A stretch of 37,239 nucleotides of DNA from Hyphomicrobiales bacterium (GTDB taxonomy: Bacteria > Pseudomonadota > Alphaproteobacteria > Rhizobiales > Beijerinckiaceae): assembly GCA_019247605.1 (NCBI GenBank), contig JAFBAS010000009.1:1-37239 (forward strand). The letters run 5' to 3'. Within the stretch, counting starts at the first letter, position 1, and every line of letters starts with the position of its first letter. Below are positions 1-8,408 of this stretch, in pieces. The translations under genes were made by a program, and so were the position numbers. A model generated the notes under the pieces. The model saw nothing but the letters and a program-made list of their open reading frames with translations, did not search any database and was not told the DNA's origin.

Positions 1-316
1 CGTAGGAGGGGTCTTTCCGATCGAGCTTTCGCTTGAGCTCCTCGAAATGGGCGTAGGCCATGCCTCCCATCCGCGCGCGGTCTTCTCGGCGGCATGACGT
101 TGAGCTTCTGCCCTGTCGAATAGGCAAGCATCATGGTCCGGCAAGAGCGCTCGAGGTAGTAGAGGTCGTCGAACGCTTCCGCTACCGTGTTCCCGGCAAC
201 AAGGACGCCGTGATTTTGCCCTGCGTGAAAGCCAACGCATCGTAGCCTTCGCGATCCATCATCTCGCGCATGAGGGCAAAGCGATAGTCGCGGGTAGCAC
301 GTCCGAGAAAAGCCAT
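1..316 (-). pseudogene. Broken remnant: M24-peptidase-like start joined to class II aldolase tail
   Basis: An ATG at 316 (minus) has a well placed GGAG 7 nt upstream and opens a frame beginning MAFLGRATRDYRFALMREMM, ending in a stop near 184. This piece resembles the N-terminus of M24/creatinase-type peptidases, a weak match by eye. From about 221 down to 1, a different frame reads NHGVLVAGNTVAEAF and then LYYLERSCRT, a typical C-terminal part of class II aldolase/adducin proteins. That tail changes frame twice more: EKTARGWE is in a second frame and MAYAHFEELKRKLDRK in a third. Three frames for one conserved tail point to a decaying gene or to clustered sequencing errors. The remnant lies 29 bp after the fhcC stop on the same strand, so it may sit at the end of the fhc transcript. 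The window start cuts it. Confidence 0.5.
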
Positions 317-345
317 TCAGTGCTCCTGTCGAGAAAGATGAACCC

Positions 346-1161
346 TCAGCGAAGGTCCGAGGATGAGATCCAGATTTCGCCCTTGCCGCCCACGGCCATA
401 TCCCCGGCAAGGCGCCGCACGGATCGCCTGAGCCTTCGCGCCGAGCCGACGCCGAGACGCTCGAGCTCGGCGGCAAGCAGGCTCGCCGCGACGAGAAGGT
501 GCGAGCCACAATCGAGGAATGTCGGCGAGGGAGAATAATCCGCGCCGAGCAGCACGATCGTGCCTCGCCGCATGAGCCTCCCTGGTGTCCCGGTGATCTT
601 GCCCTGCAGCACGAGCGTTCCCGCGATCATGCGACTTCCGGCGTCTTCGCCACTCGTCCCTCCCACCACAATGAGGCCGCGCCTCAGCCTGTCGCCGGCG
701 CGCGCGCCCACACCGCCGTGAACGATCACGACCCCACCGGCCATCCCGGCCATTTCGCCGGCGAGAGGAGCACCGAGGCGAGCGCCCGCATCGCCATCGA
801 TCTCGACATGGCCGCCCTTGAGGCGAGACGCAGCGAAAGGGCCAGCATCCCCTTGGATGTGCAATTTGCCGGCGCGCATGAGCCGGCCGGCTTGCTCGCC
901 GACCGAACCCTCCACGATGATCTCGCCAGAGGCCATGTTCGCGCCGACGAGGTCGAAGCGCTCCGACCCGCCTTCGAAGCGAAGCTGCGGCGTATCGCCC
1001 ATGCGCAAGCTGAAAACATCGCCGACCCTGAGCTTGCCGGTATTCAAGGGAAGGCGCGTGATGGCCTTGTCGGAACGGCCCCGCAGGGCTTCGGGCACGA
1101 GACCAGAGAGATCGACCCTCCGATCGGGGTCCTGCTTTAGCCTGAAGACGAAGGCGCTCAC
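346..1161 (-). CDS. fhcC: Formyltransferase/hydrolase complex subunit gamma FhcC
   Basis: This is the C subunit of the FhcABCD complex, which moves the formyl group from H4MPT to methylofuran and releases formate in the cytoplasm. The protein (271 aa) is a right-handed beta-helix of the FwdC/GltB C-terminal type, visible as repeated G-x3-G-x2-M-x2-G units such as GSVGEQAGRLMRAG, GGVGARAGDRLRRG and KITGTPGRLMRRG. The start is the GTG at 1161, which overlaps the fhcD stop as GTGA. Longer upstream extensions in this frame only cover fhcD. It is the last intact gene of the minus-strand run pcd-fhcB-fhcA-fhcD-fhcC. Family known; subunit assignment is firm from context and repeats. Confidence 0.93.
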   Translation of the reverse strand: MSAFVFRLKQDPDRRVDLSGLVPEALRGRSDKAITRLPLNTGKLRVGDVFSLRMGDTPQLRFEGGSERFDLVGANMASGEIIVEGSVGEQAGRLMRAGKLHIQGDAGPFAASRLKGGHVEIDGDAGARLGAPLAGEMAGMAGGVVIVHGGVGARAGDRLRRGLIVVGGTSGEDAGSRMIAGTLVLQGKITGTPGRLMRRGTIVLLGADYSPSPTFLDCGSHLLVAASLLAAELERLGVGSARRLRRSVRRLAGDMAVGGKGEIWISSSDLR

Positions 1162-2069
1162 GGCAAAAGTGTCCGCAAATGGAAATGATGGCGGCCGAGT
1201 TTGCCACCGTAATTGCCGGCGTCGATGCGAAGCGCGCCCTTTTTGGGGCCAAGCGCGACGACCGCGGCGATGCCGGCGCGCATCGCCTCGCCCACAGCCT
1301 CCGGCGTAAGCCCATCGATGACGATTTCGAGGACGCTTGCGATCTCTCGACCAAGCTTCGAAGCGACCGCGCCCTTGAGCGTCGGGCAATAGGCGTCATT
1401 AGTGGAGGCGATGAGCCCTTTGTATCTCGAACCCACCTTCGAGCCCGAGCGGACGATGCCTCCGGGGAAAGGCATGATCACGTCCGGCACCGCGCCGATG
1501 TCCCGTACCGCGGCCTCGGTCGCGTCGAGAACGTTTCGTCCGTTCGCGCCGAGTATGATGAGATTGCCGCCTCCTACGGCGGACTTGGTCATTCCGACGG
1601 TCGCCTCGCAGACGAACTCGCCATCCATCACCGGAAGTCGCCAGTAGTGGCGGCCACCAAATTTCTTAGAAATCTGCCAGCCGTCGCCGAAATAGCGAAG
1701 CGCGGCGCCGAGCTTCAGCTTTTCCTCGCCCGGGAGCGCACTTCCATAGCACGCGGTCCCCGGCGCGGTCAGCACACATTGGCCGACACGCGCCAACAGC
1801 TGCTTTTGCAGCTCGGCGGTGGACACCGCGAATAAAAGGACTCGCACCCCGGGGCGCCCATCCGGTGTCTCGGTGCCGGTGAGCTCGCGATCGACCCCGG
1901 CTTCGCATCCGCAACCGATGACCGAGGTCGCAAATCCAGTCATGGTCATCGCGGCCTGGCGCGCCCATTTGCGGTTCTCGGCGGTGATGATCAGTGCGGT
2001 GGCCCGCATGTCGAAAGCTTCAGCAAAGCTGTTTTCGACGGCGACCCCGTTCACGTTCAGGCGACGCAT
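1158..2069 (-). CDS. fhcD: Formylmethanofuran:H4MPT formyltransferase FhcD (Ftr family)
   Basis: FhcD transfers the formyl group between H4MPT and methylofuran. It belongs to the archaeal Ftr family; in methylotrophs it is a subunit of the Fhc complex. The 303-aa product starts MRRLNVNGVAVENSFAEAFD, the typical Ftr opening, and has GGGNLIILGANG, the YCPTLKGAV segment and the C-terminal GNYGGKLGRHHFHL motif. I chose the ATG at 2069 over the upstream start at 2099 because family members begin at this point. The gene overlaps the end of fhcA by 13 bp and the fhcC GTG by 4 bp, which suggests translational coupling. Length and motifs are normal. Confidence 0.95.
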   Translation of the reverse strand: MRRLNVNGVAVENSFAEAFDMRATALIITAENRKWARQAAMTMTGFATSVIGCGCEAGVDRELTGTETPDGRPGVRVLLFAVSTAELQKQLLARVGQCVLTAPGTACYGSALPGEEKLKLGAALRYFGDGWQISKKFGGRHYWRLPVMDGEFVCEATVGMTKSAVGGGNLIILGANGRNVLDATEAAVRDIGAVPDVIMPFPGGIVRSGSKVGSRYKGLIASTNDAYCPTLKGAVASKLGREIASVLEIVIDGLTPEAVGEAMRAGIAAVVALGPKKGALRIDAGNYGGKLGRHHFHLRTLLP

Positions 2070-3688
2070 GGCACCTGCTCGAATTCGCCGAGGAAACAAC
2101 GCGCCTCGTGCGGAACGACAAAAGATCGACGCGGCACGCCGTAGAGGTGCTCGTAATAGCGGTCGAGCTTCCGATCGATCGCCGCATCATGAGACGGCGT
2201 GACGTGCAAGGTCTTACCCTTGATCTCGCGTGTCACCTTGCCGTCGCGCACCACGAGTTTTCCGTTCTTGAACACGAGATGAGCGGCACGGAACATCTCG
2301 GCGCGGTCTTGCCGGTCGTGATACACGGCGATGTCCGCGAGCGCGCCTTGCGCGAGATGTCCGCGATCCTTCAGCCCCAGCAATTTCGCTGGCGCCGCAC
2401 GGGTCATCGTCGCGATCTCGAACAAGGTGTACTCGCGCCCGAGCGAGGGGAGCGTCGTCATCGCAAGCGCCGGCTTGGGCAAGCGGTCGGTCCACGCGGC
2501 GCGCAAATTTCGGTCCATGAGCAAGGCGAAAAGCTCGGGATAGCTGGTGAACGGCGCGCCATTCGGATGGTCGGTCGTGAAGAAAACGCGCCACGGGTTC
2601 TCGACCAATAGGAAAAGCTCGAGTCCGGCCGCCCATTGCACGGCGTTCGTGAAGCTCGATTGACGATAGGCCATGGGCACGACACCGCCGCCATTTCCGT
2701 CGCCATCGATGATTACGCTTTTGCGTGGATGCGCAAATTTCGTCGCGGCGAATTGGCGCAAGACGTCGGAAGAGACCGTCACCGTCTGCCCGAACATGAC
2801 CTGACCGACGTCTATGGTGACGTTCTTTGCAGCGTTGACGGCTTCGGCGAGCCGCGCCGCTGCCGAGGAAAAACCGCGCTTGCCTTGTGTGCCGTAGCTG
2901 TAGAATTGCAGATGGGCGAGATGAATGGGCAGGCCGTCGAAAGCCTCGATTGTTTCAAGAGCGGTCTCGACATTGCCCGCGAGTCCGAGATTGTTGCAAT
3001 GCAAATGGAGCGGGTGAGGCACGCCGAGCTCGTGGACCGCCTGCTGCAATGCGCTCACGATTTCACGCGATGTCACTCCATAAGTGGGCACGACATCGTC
3101 GAGTCCGAAGCTTCGCAGGTTGTGCTTGAACGCCATGGCCGCGCCGGCGTTTATCACCTTGACGCCGAGCGCGCGCGAGGAAGAAAGCATCGAGCTCACA
3201 TAGTCGCGGACGGCACCGAGCCCTTCCTTCTCACGCATGAGGGCAAGCAGGAAATCTTCATTGCCGAGGACGGCCAGGATGGCCTTGTCGATGAGCGGCG
3301 TGTCTGCGAGTTCGAGATGGGCGTGGAGCGCTGTGTGCGGCGCGACCGCCGGCTCGACGACCGTGGTGAAACCCATCGCGGCATATAGCCTTCCCGTTTC
3401 GATGGTCGACCAGCCGAGTTCAGTCAGCGGCGTTGCGCCCGGACGTGGCAAATGGGCGCGATGAAATTCCGGCAGCAGAAGGCGTGCCGTGTTCACATTG
3501 GCGCCGGCGATATGGGAATGGATATCGATCGCGCCCGCCATGACGATCTTGCCCGAGATGTCGAAGCTCTCGGCCGGCTGTCCACCCGCGGGCGGCGTGA
3601 CGATGCGGCCGTCCTCGATCCAAACATCGGCGATCTCGTCGCGCCCGTGAGCCGGATCGATGACGCGCCCCCCCCTCAACCTGATCAT
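2057..3688 (-). CDS. fhcA: Formyltransferase/hydrolase complex subunit alpha FhcA
   Basis: FhcA is the amidohydrolase-fold subunit, related to FwdA of methanogens. In the Fhc complex it hydrolyses formyl-methylofuran to formate. The 543-aa protein shows the metal-binding HxH in AIDIHSHIAGA (His57, His59), then VKVINAGAAMAFK, which resembles the lysine-bearing segment of FwdA, then HLHCNNLG and HLAHLQFYSYG, and an Asp in FTTDHPNGAP. The first ATG (3688) overlaps the fhcB stop as ATGA. Together with FhcB, FhcC and FhcD in the same run, the assignment is firm. Whether every metal ligand is kept was judged only by eye. Confidence 0.95.
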   Translation of the reverse strand: MIRLRGGRVIDPAHGRDEIADVWIEDGRIVTPPAGGQPAESFDISGKIVMAGAIDIHSHIAGANVNTARLLLPEFHRAHLPRPGATPLTELGWSTIETGRLYAAMGFTTVVEPAVAPHTALHAHLELADTPLIDKAILAVLGNEDFLLALMREKEGLGAVRDYVSSMLSSSRALGVKVINAGAAMAFKHNLRSFGLDDVVPTYGVTSREIVSALQQAVHELGVPHPLHLHCNNLGLAGNVETALETIEAFDGLPIHLAHLQFYSYGTQGKRGFSSAAARLAEAVNAAKNVTIDVGQVMFGQTVTVSSDVLRQFAATKFAHPRKSVIIDGDGNGGGVVPMAYRQSSFTNAVQWAAGLELFLLVENPWRVFFTTDHPNGAPFTSYPELFALLMDRNLRAAWTDRLPKPALAMTTLPSLGREYTLFEIATMTRAAPAKLLGLKDRGHLAQGALADIAVYHDRQDRAEMFRAAHLVFKNGKLVVRDGKVTREIKGKTLHVTPSHDAAIDRKLDRYYEHLYGVPRRSFVVPHEARCFLGEFEQVPCVA

Positions 3689-4821
3689 CCGGCCGCCCTC
3701 CCCGCCGCACTAAGGCCGGCGCAGATTCTACCGATCACGTCTGCCACCGAGGGCGTCCCGTTGCGGACCGCGGCGGGGCGGAAGGCCAAACTTCCAGTCG
3801 CTGCAAGAAGATCGATCGTGTCGTGATCGACACCCGGCGTGCCGACCTCGATCTCGACGCGCGCACGGGGCGTTCCCACGCCATGAGATGGTGCCACCAA
3901 CGCGATCACCGGTACTCGCGAGGACCATGGCGGCCAGTGGCGACGATAGGCCGACACCCAGAAGGCGAGATCGGCTTCACCACTCCGCACGAGCCTCGCC
4001 GCATCGAAGCGCCAGGGGTCGTGCTCGGGTTCGCCGCGCGAGAACCCGATGTGCGAGGGAAACCCAGTCAGCCATGTCAACGCCATGGCGACACCCGCCG
4101 CATTGTCTTGCGACAAAACGGGCAAGCAAGAAAATCGGGTGCTTTCATTCAGGTCGCGCACCAGCCCGGTCAGCGTCTCGACCGTCAATGGATCGAGAAC
4201 GCGGGAAGGCCAGATGGCGACACCGAATTTCGCCTCTCGAAGCTTCTCGAGTGTGGCTTCGAGGCGGCGCGGACTCAGGGGCGCGGCACCGACGGGCCGA
4301 CGGGCGAGCCGCGATCGCAGGGCCGAAAGGAGAGGAGAAATTTGCGAGGGCGCAACCGCAACCGAGGTGAAATCGACGTGTTTTGAGACGGCGCGTGGCG
4401 CAGGCCCTCGCCCCACCCAGATGATCCGACGCGTCCTGGCAAGTGCGAGCCTCGGTTTTGTGGCGAGGAAACCCTTCAAGAGCGGCTCTGCAGCCCCGGA
4501 GCGTTCGGTAGCGAGGACCAAAAGCGTGTCGGCGCGCGCGAAGGTCTCACCTGGAGTGGTCGCGAACAGGCCAGCGTCCCGCACAGCTGAAAGCTCGACG
4601 CCCGTGGCGGTTCCGGAGAGGTGATCGATCGACGCGTCAACGAGCTTGGCGAGCCGCACGATCGCGCGCGCACCCTCGACATCGCATCCAAGTCCGGCGA
4701 ATAGCGGGTTGCGGCTTCGTCGCAAATGGTCGAGCACGGCATCGATGGCGGCATCGAGCGGGCAGCCGACACCCTCGATCCACGCCCTCGCATGCCGGCC
4801 TTCCCCACGCCGCCCAGGCAT
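3685..4821 (-). CDS. fhcB: Formyltransferase/hydrolase complex subunit beta FhcB
   Basis: FhcB (378 aa) corresponds to FwdB/FmdB of formylmethanofuran dehydrogenase but is a non-redox, structural version in methylotrophs. I see no 4Fe-4S cysteine cluster. The N-terminal WIEGVGCPLDAAIDAVLDHL and PLFAGLGCDVEGARAIVRLA segments are typical of the family. The start ATG at 4821 has a GAGGA about 10 nt upstream. It follows pcd by 62 bp and overlaps fhcA by 4 bp (ATGA). The position at the head of fhcB-A-D-C supports the call; the sequence alone is less distinctive than FhcA or FhcD. Confidence 0.9.
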   Translation of the reverse strand: MPGRRGEGRHARAWIEGVGCPLDAAIDAVLDHLRRSRNPLFAGLGCDVEGARAIVRLAKLVDASIDHLSGTATGVELSAVRDAGLFATTPGETFARADTLLVLATERSGAAEPLLKGFLATKPRLALARTRRIIWVGRGPAPRAVSKHVDFTSVAVAPSQISPLLSALRSRLARRPVGAAPLSPRRLEATLEKLREAKFGVAIWPSRVLDPLTVETLTGLVRDLNESTRFSCLPVLSQDNAAGVAMALTWLTGFPSHIGFSRGEPEHDPWRFDAARLVRSGEADLAFWVSAYRRHWPPWSSRVPVIALVAPSHGVGTPRARVEIEVGTPGVDHDTIDLLAATGSLAFRPAAVRNGTPSVADVIGRICAGLSAAGRAAG

Positions 4822-4883
4822 CGCCCGTCTTCCTCGGATTCAGCAATGCGCCGCGAGGGGCGAGCCCGCGAGCTGCGCGGCGC

Positions 4884-5267
4884 TCATCGATCGTATTTGA
4901 TGTAGGCGAAACGCTGATCGCCCTGCGGCGTCCCCTCGAGCGCACCGCCTTCCTTGCCGGGCTGCCATGCCACGACCTCCTCGATCTTGCGGGCGAGCTC
5001 GAAATCCTTGTCCGTTATTCCCTTGGCCGTGTGCGTCTTCAGGCGGATCTCCACCCAGGCATAAGAGGCCGTGATATCGGGGTGGTGCCAGGCGGCCTCG
5101 GCCAGATGGCCGACGGTGTTGATCACCATCAGCGTTCCCTTCCAGCCGTTTGTCTTGTAAATGCGGCGGATCCAACCGCCTTCGAGCCGCCAGTGCGGCA
5201 GTTCGTGCTGTAGCCTTTGCGTGACTTCCTCGTCGGCGTGCACGATTTCCGGTTTTGGGGGTGTCAT
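4884..5267 (-). CDS. Pterin-4a-carbinolamine dehydratase-like protein
   Basis: The 127-aa product is of the PCD/DCoH family, which dehydrates 4a-hydroxytetrahydropterins. The family core is visible: a helix-strand opening (EEVTQRLQHELPHWRLEGG), FKF-like strand GWIRRIYKTNGWKGTLMVIN, the motif EAAWHHPDITASYAWVEIRL with the conserved HHP, and the HTAKGITDKDFELARKIE helix. The start is taken as ATG 5267, which has GGAGGAG 6-7 nt upstream; a start 10 codons earlier has no such site. It is the first gene of the minus-strand fhc run, so its substrate may be a pterin linked to H4MPT rather than the phenylalanine hydroxylase cofactor. That role is inference; no aromatic hydroxylase gene is in the window. 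Confidence 0.85.
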   Translation of the reverse strand: MTPPKPEIVHADEEVTQRLQHELPHWRLEGGWIRRIYKTNGWKGTLMVINTVGHLAEAAWHHPDITASYAWVEIRLKTHTAKGITDKDFELARKIEEVVAWQPGKEGGALEGTPQGDQRFAYIKYDR

Positions 5268-5324
5268 GCTCGCTCCTCCGTGGACTCTCACGGACATTGG
5301 CTTTCATATCGGCGAGGGAAGTCT

Positions 5325-5353
5325 ATCTTATTTGACCGTCAACACAACGGTAA
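5325..5353 (-). promoter_or_regulatory. Candidate promoter for pcd-fhcBADC
   Basis: On the minus strand, TTACCG (plus 5348-5353) and TAAGAT (plus 5325-5330) lie 17 bp apart, each matching four of six sigma-70 consensus bases. The spacer contains the near-palindrome TTGACCGTCAA (plus 5332-5342). This lies in the 111-bp divergent region between pcd and mptG, so it could serve as an operator for both directions. Seen by eye only. Confidence 0.3.
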
Positions 5354-5378
5354 GCGGGCCAGGCAAACGGAGCCATGC

Positions 5379-6386
5379 ATGATCGAGGGCAGGAAGGTGG
5401 TCGTCAGCGCCGCGGCACGACTGCATCTCGGTTTTCTCGATTTGAACGGCGGGCTCGGCCGGCGTTTCGGGAGCATCGGGATCGCGATCGACGGCCCCGT
5501 CACCCGACTGAGTCTCGCGCGTGCGGCGCGCGGCAAGGCCCGCGGCCCCGACAGTGAACGCGCCGCTGCGCATCTTGCGGCCTTGGCTCGCCGCTTCAAG
5601 GCCGAGCATGAATATGAACTCACGATCGAAGAGGCGATGCCGGTGCATGCGGGCTTGGGTTCGGGGACCACGCTCGCGCTCGCCGTGGCGGCCGCGTTTC
5701 GTCGCCTCGAGGGCATGCGCGAGAACCGGCGCGAGGACATCCGCACCCTCTCGCGCGGAGAGCGGTCCGGGATCGGCATCGCCGTCTTTCGCAACGGCGG
5801 ATTTGTTGTCGATGGCGGCCGCGGGCCGGATACCACCGAGCCACCGATCGTCACGCGGTTGCCGTTTCCCACGAACTGGCGCATCCTCTTGCTGCAAGAT
5901 GCCTCGGTCCGCGGCATCCACGGCGATCGCGAGCGGGCGGCCTTCTCGGCCCTTGCGCTTTTTGACGAAGTCGAGGCGGACCGTATCTGCCGCATGGTTC
6001 TAATGCAGCTTCTTCCCGGATTGGTCGAAAAACGAATTGTCCCGTTCGGCGAGGCCGTCCGGTCCATACAGGAACGCCTCGGCGACTATTTTGCACCCAT
6101 GCAAGGCGGCCGGCGCTTTGCGAGCTCCACGGTGGAGGCCGCGCTCGAGGCGCTGGGGCGCGAAGGCGCTCATGGAATCGGCCAGAGCTCGTGGGGTCCG
6201 ACGGGCTTTGCCTTCGCGGAGAGCCTCGAAGACGCACAAAGGCTGAAGGGCACCTTGCGGCGCAACGGGCTTGCAAGACATCTCGACATTTCCATTCGCC
6301 GGGGCCTCAATCGAGGCGCCCGCATCGAGTATCGCGAAGCTGACACCTCAGCCGCGCGCGAGGGCGAGCTCAGCAGCACGGCCTGA
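5379..6386 (+). CDS. mptG: Beta-ribofuranosylaminobenzene 5'-phosphate synthase
   Basis: This enzyme condenses p-aminobenzoate with phosphoribosyl pyrophosphate with loss of CO2, the first committed step of (dephospho-)H4MPT synthesis. The 335-aa protein is of the GHMP kinase superfamily: RLHLGFLDLNGGLGRRFGSI near the N-terminus, the Gly-rich PVHAGLGSGTTLALAVAAAF, then a FRNGGFVVDGG segment and a C-terminal GQSSWGPTGFAF motif, all typical of beta-RFAP synthases. The frame runs back to 5217, but that extension covers pcd; ATG 5379 has GGAG 7-8 nt upstream and matches the family start. It leads the plus-strand run to fae, and mtdB follows 11 bp later. Confidence 0.92.
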   Translation: MIEGRKVVVSAAARLHLGFLDLNGGLGRRFGSIGIAIDGPVTRLSLARAARGKARGPDSERAAAHLAALARRFKAEHEYELTIEEAMPVHAGLGSGTTLALAVAAAFRRLEGMRENRREDIRTLSRGERSGIGIAVFRNGGFVVDGGRGPDTTEPPIVTRLPFPTNWRILLLQDASVRGIHGDRERAAFSALALFDEVEADRICRMVLMQLLPGLVEKRIVPFGEAVRSIQERLGDYFAPMQGGRRFASSTVEAALEALGREGAHGIGQSSWGPTGFAFAESLEDAQRLKGTLRRNGLARHLDISIRRGLNRGARIEYREADTSAAREGELSSTA

Positions 6387-6397
6387 GGGGAAGCTTC

Positions 6398-7294
6398 ATG
6401 GGCGACAAGAACATTCTTCACATGCTGACACCGCTCAAGCACGCCAGCCCTTTCGATGTGAACATGGCGCTCGACGCCGGCTTCGACGCGGTCATACCCT
6501 ATGCGAGCGTCGAGCGCGGGGAGATTACCGCGCTCGTGCAAGACGCGATCTTCTCGCGTCCGCCGAAGCTCGGTGTCAGGACAGGCTTTTTTTTCGGCGG
6601 CAAGGATGCGTTGCTCGGGCTCGACATGCTGGAGGACGCGAGGAAAGCGATGGTGCCGCCTTTCGCCGCGTCTCTCTTCGCCGATCCGGCGGGCTCTTTC
6701 ACCACCGCTGCCGCCATGGTGACCTGCGTCGAGAAGGTGCTCGCCACGAAGCTTTCCCGCGCGCTCAGCGGGCTGACCGTCGCCGTCTTCGGCGCGACCG
6801 GCGTGGTCGGCTTTTCCTCGGCCGTGATCGCGGCAAGGCAAGGCGCGAAAGTGATCCTCGTCGGCTATGATGGGCCGGAGCGTGTCCGCAAGGCGGCCGG
6901 CGAAGCCGCGCGGCGGTTTGACGTTGCAATTGGTTTCGCCGATGGCAGCAGTCGCGAGAAAATCGGCACCCTTCTGGCGTCAGCGGAAGCCGCTTTCTGC
7001 GCCGGGCGGGCCGGCGTGCGCATCCTCGATCTGGAGCAGCTTCGGGCCGCGCGTTCGCTGATCGTCGTGGCCGACGTCAATGCCGTGCCGCCTGCTGGAG
7101 TTGATGGGCTTCAAATGCAGGCGAACGGTGAACCGCTCGGCGACACTTCCGTGCTGGGCGTCGGTCCGCTTACCATCGGGCAATTGAAATCGAAGACCGA
7201 GGCGGGCCTGTTTCGAAAGATGATCGCAGCCGAAAAGCCGGTCGTCTTCGATTTCCGCCACGCTTTCGACTTTGCCCGTGAGCTCGCGAAATAA
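6398..7294 (+). CDS. mtdB: NAD(P)-dependent methylene-H4MPT dehydrogenase MtdB
   Basis: MtdB oxidises methylene-H4MPT to methenyl-H4MPT with NAD(P) in the cytoplasm. The product is 298 aa, the usual length. It starts MGDKNILHMLTPLKHASPFD, has AGFDAVIPYASV, the substrate-side FFFGGKD loop, and a Rossmann nucleotide-binding site VAVFGATGVVGFSSAVIAA. Later segments VVADVNAVPPAGVDGL and DTSVLGVGPLTIGQLK are characteristic. The position between mptG and mch supports MtdB over the tetrahydrofolate-preferring relative MtdA. The end overlaps the possible starts of the next gene. Confidence 0.94.
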   Translation: MGDKNILHMLTPLKHASPFDVNMALDAGFDAVIPYASVERGEITALVQDAIFSRPPKLGVRTGFFFGGKDALLGLDMLEDARKAMVPPFAASLFADPAGSFTTAAAMVTCVEKVLATKLSRALSGLTVAVFGATGVVGFSSAVIAARQGAKVILVGYDGPERVRKAAGEAARRFDVAIGFADGSSREKIGTLLASAEAAFCAGRAGVRILDLEQLRAARSLIVVADVNAVPPAGVDGLQMQANGEPLGDTSVLGVGPLTIGQLKSKTEAGLFRKMIAAEKPVVFDFRHAFDFARELAK

Positions 7295-8408
7295 GGGCCG
7301 CTACGTGCTCATCGCAGCCTTGTCGGGTCGAGCGCTTGCCGCCTCGGCTTCCCGAGCGGGCTACGCGCCGCTCGTCGCCGACCTCTTTGGCGACGTCGAC
7401 ACGCGCGACGCGGCTTTTTTGTCAAGGGTAACATCTGGCGATCTCCGGTCAGGCATCAAGGAGCCCGCGTTGCTCGCTTCGCTCGCGGACCTCGCGGGTG
7501 GCCGTCGATGCGAGGGCCTCGTCTACGGGGCGGGCTTCGAGGATCGTCCGGAAAGTCTCACGCGCTTGGCCGAGCACTGGCCCCTCCTTGGAAACACCGG
7601 CGAAGTCGTTTCACGCACCAAGGACCCGTTCGCCTTCGCCGAGCTGTGTCGCTATTTGGGCGTCGCCCATCCCATGGTCAGCGTCGCGGCTCCTTCGGAT
7701 CCGCAAAACTGGGTGCAAAAGCGCATCGGCGGTTCAGGCGGGGCGCATGTGCGAGCCGCGAACGCAAAAAGATTGCCATCCGAACGCATCTATTTTCAAC
7801 GACGAGTGGCGGGGCGCGCAGTCTCGCTCTTGTTCCTCGCGAACGGAATGGACGCGAGTCCTCTCGGCTTCAGCGCGCAATGGAGCGAGCCGGCTGGCGA
7901 ATCGCCTTCCCGCTATGGCGGTGCCGTACGTCCGGCTGGCATCGGACCTCGGCTGAAGCGTAGGCTCTGCGCGGACACCCGAAAACTCTCTCGGCATCTC
8001 GGCTTGCGCGGCTTGAACAGCGCCGATTTCCTCATCGAGGGTGACACCGCCTGGCTCATCGAAATCAACCCGCGACCCGGAGCGACGCTCGATCTCTTCG
8101 ATATGCCATCGGCCCCACTCTTCGCCTTGCACGTCGATGCGTGTCGCGGCGCTCTGCCCGAGCGGGCGCCGCGATGGCGCGGGGGTGTCGCGGCGGCGAC
8201 CGTCTACGCCACCTGCCAGATTCCCGTCATGCCTGAGCTCAATTGGCCTGCCTGGTGTTCCGACCGGCAAAGTCCCGGAACGCGAGTGGAAGCCGGCGCG
8301 CCGATTTGCACGGTGCGGGCGAAAGCACATTCCGCCAGCCGCGCGAGAGCCTTGGCCGAAGCGCGCATCCGTACCGTTCGTGCGATGGCGCAAGGAGGGC
8401 GAGGGTGA
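7278..8408 (+). CDS. ATP-grasp protein between mtdB and mch, function unknown
   Basis: A 376-aa protein of the ATP-grasp type, known as an uncharacterised neighbour of H4MPT genes in methylotrophs. It opens with YVLIAALSGRALAASASRAGY and LVADLFGD. The metal-binding end of the ATP-grasp fold is visible as NSADFLIEGDTAWLIEINPR, followed by PGATLDLFD. ATP-grasp enzymes join a carboxylate to an amine or thiol, so a ligase step in H4MPT or methylofuran synthesis is plausible but unproven. The start is uncertain: GTG 7278 is used; TTG 7272 and GTG 7305 (with AAGGG upstream) are alternatives. Its stop overlaps the mch GTG as GTGA, which suggests coupled translation. Confidence 0.82.
   Translation: MSSRNKGRYVLIAALSGRALAASASRAGYAPLVADLFGDVDTRDAAFLSRVTSGDLRSGIKEPALLASLADLAGGRRCEGLVYGAGFEDRPESLTRLAEHWPLLGNTGEVVSRTKDPFAFAELCRYLGVAHPMVSVAAPSDPQNWVQKRIGGSGGAHVRAANAKRLPSERIYFQRRVAGRAVSLLFLANGMDASPLGFSAQWSEPAGESPSRYGGAVRPAGIGPRLKRRLCADTRKLSRHLGLRGLNSADFLIEGDTAWLIEINPRPGATLDLFDMPSAPLFALHVDACRGALPERAPRWRGGVAAATVYATCQIPVMPELNWPAWCSDRQSPGTRVEAGAPICTVRAKAHSASRARALAEARIRTVRAMAQGGRG

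Noticed and set aside
2636-3388. 250-codon plus-strand frame inside fhcA
   Set aside because: fhcA on the minus strand is full length with amidohydrolase motifs; the opposite frame has no recognisable features.
5217-5378. N-terminal extension of MptG by 54 codons
   Set aside because: The extension overlaps the pcd gene on the other strand and matches no family start; ATG 5379 has a ribosome binding site.
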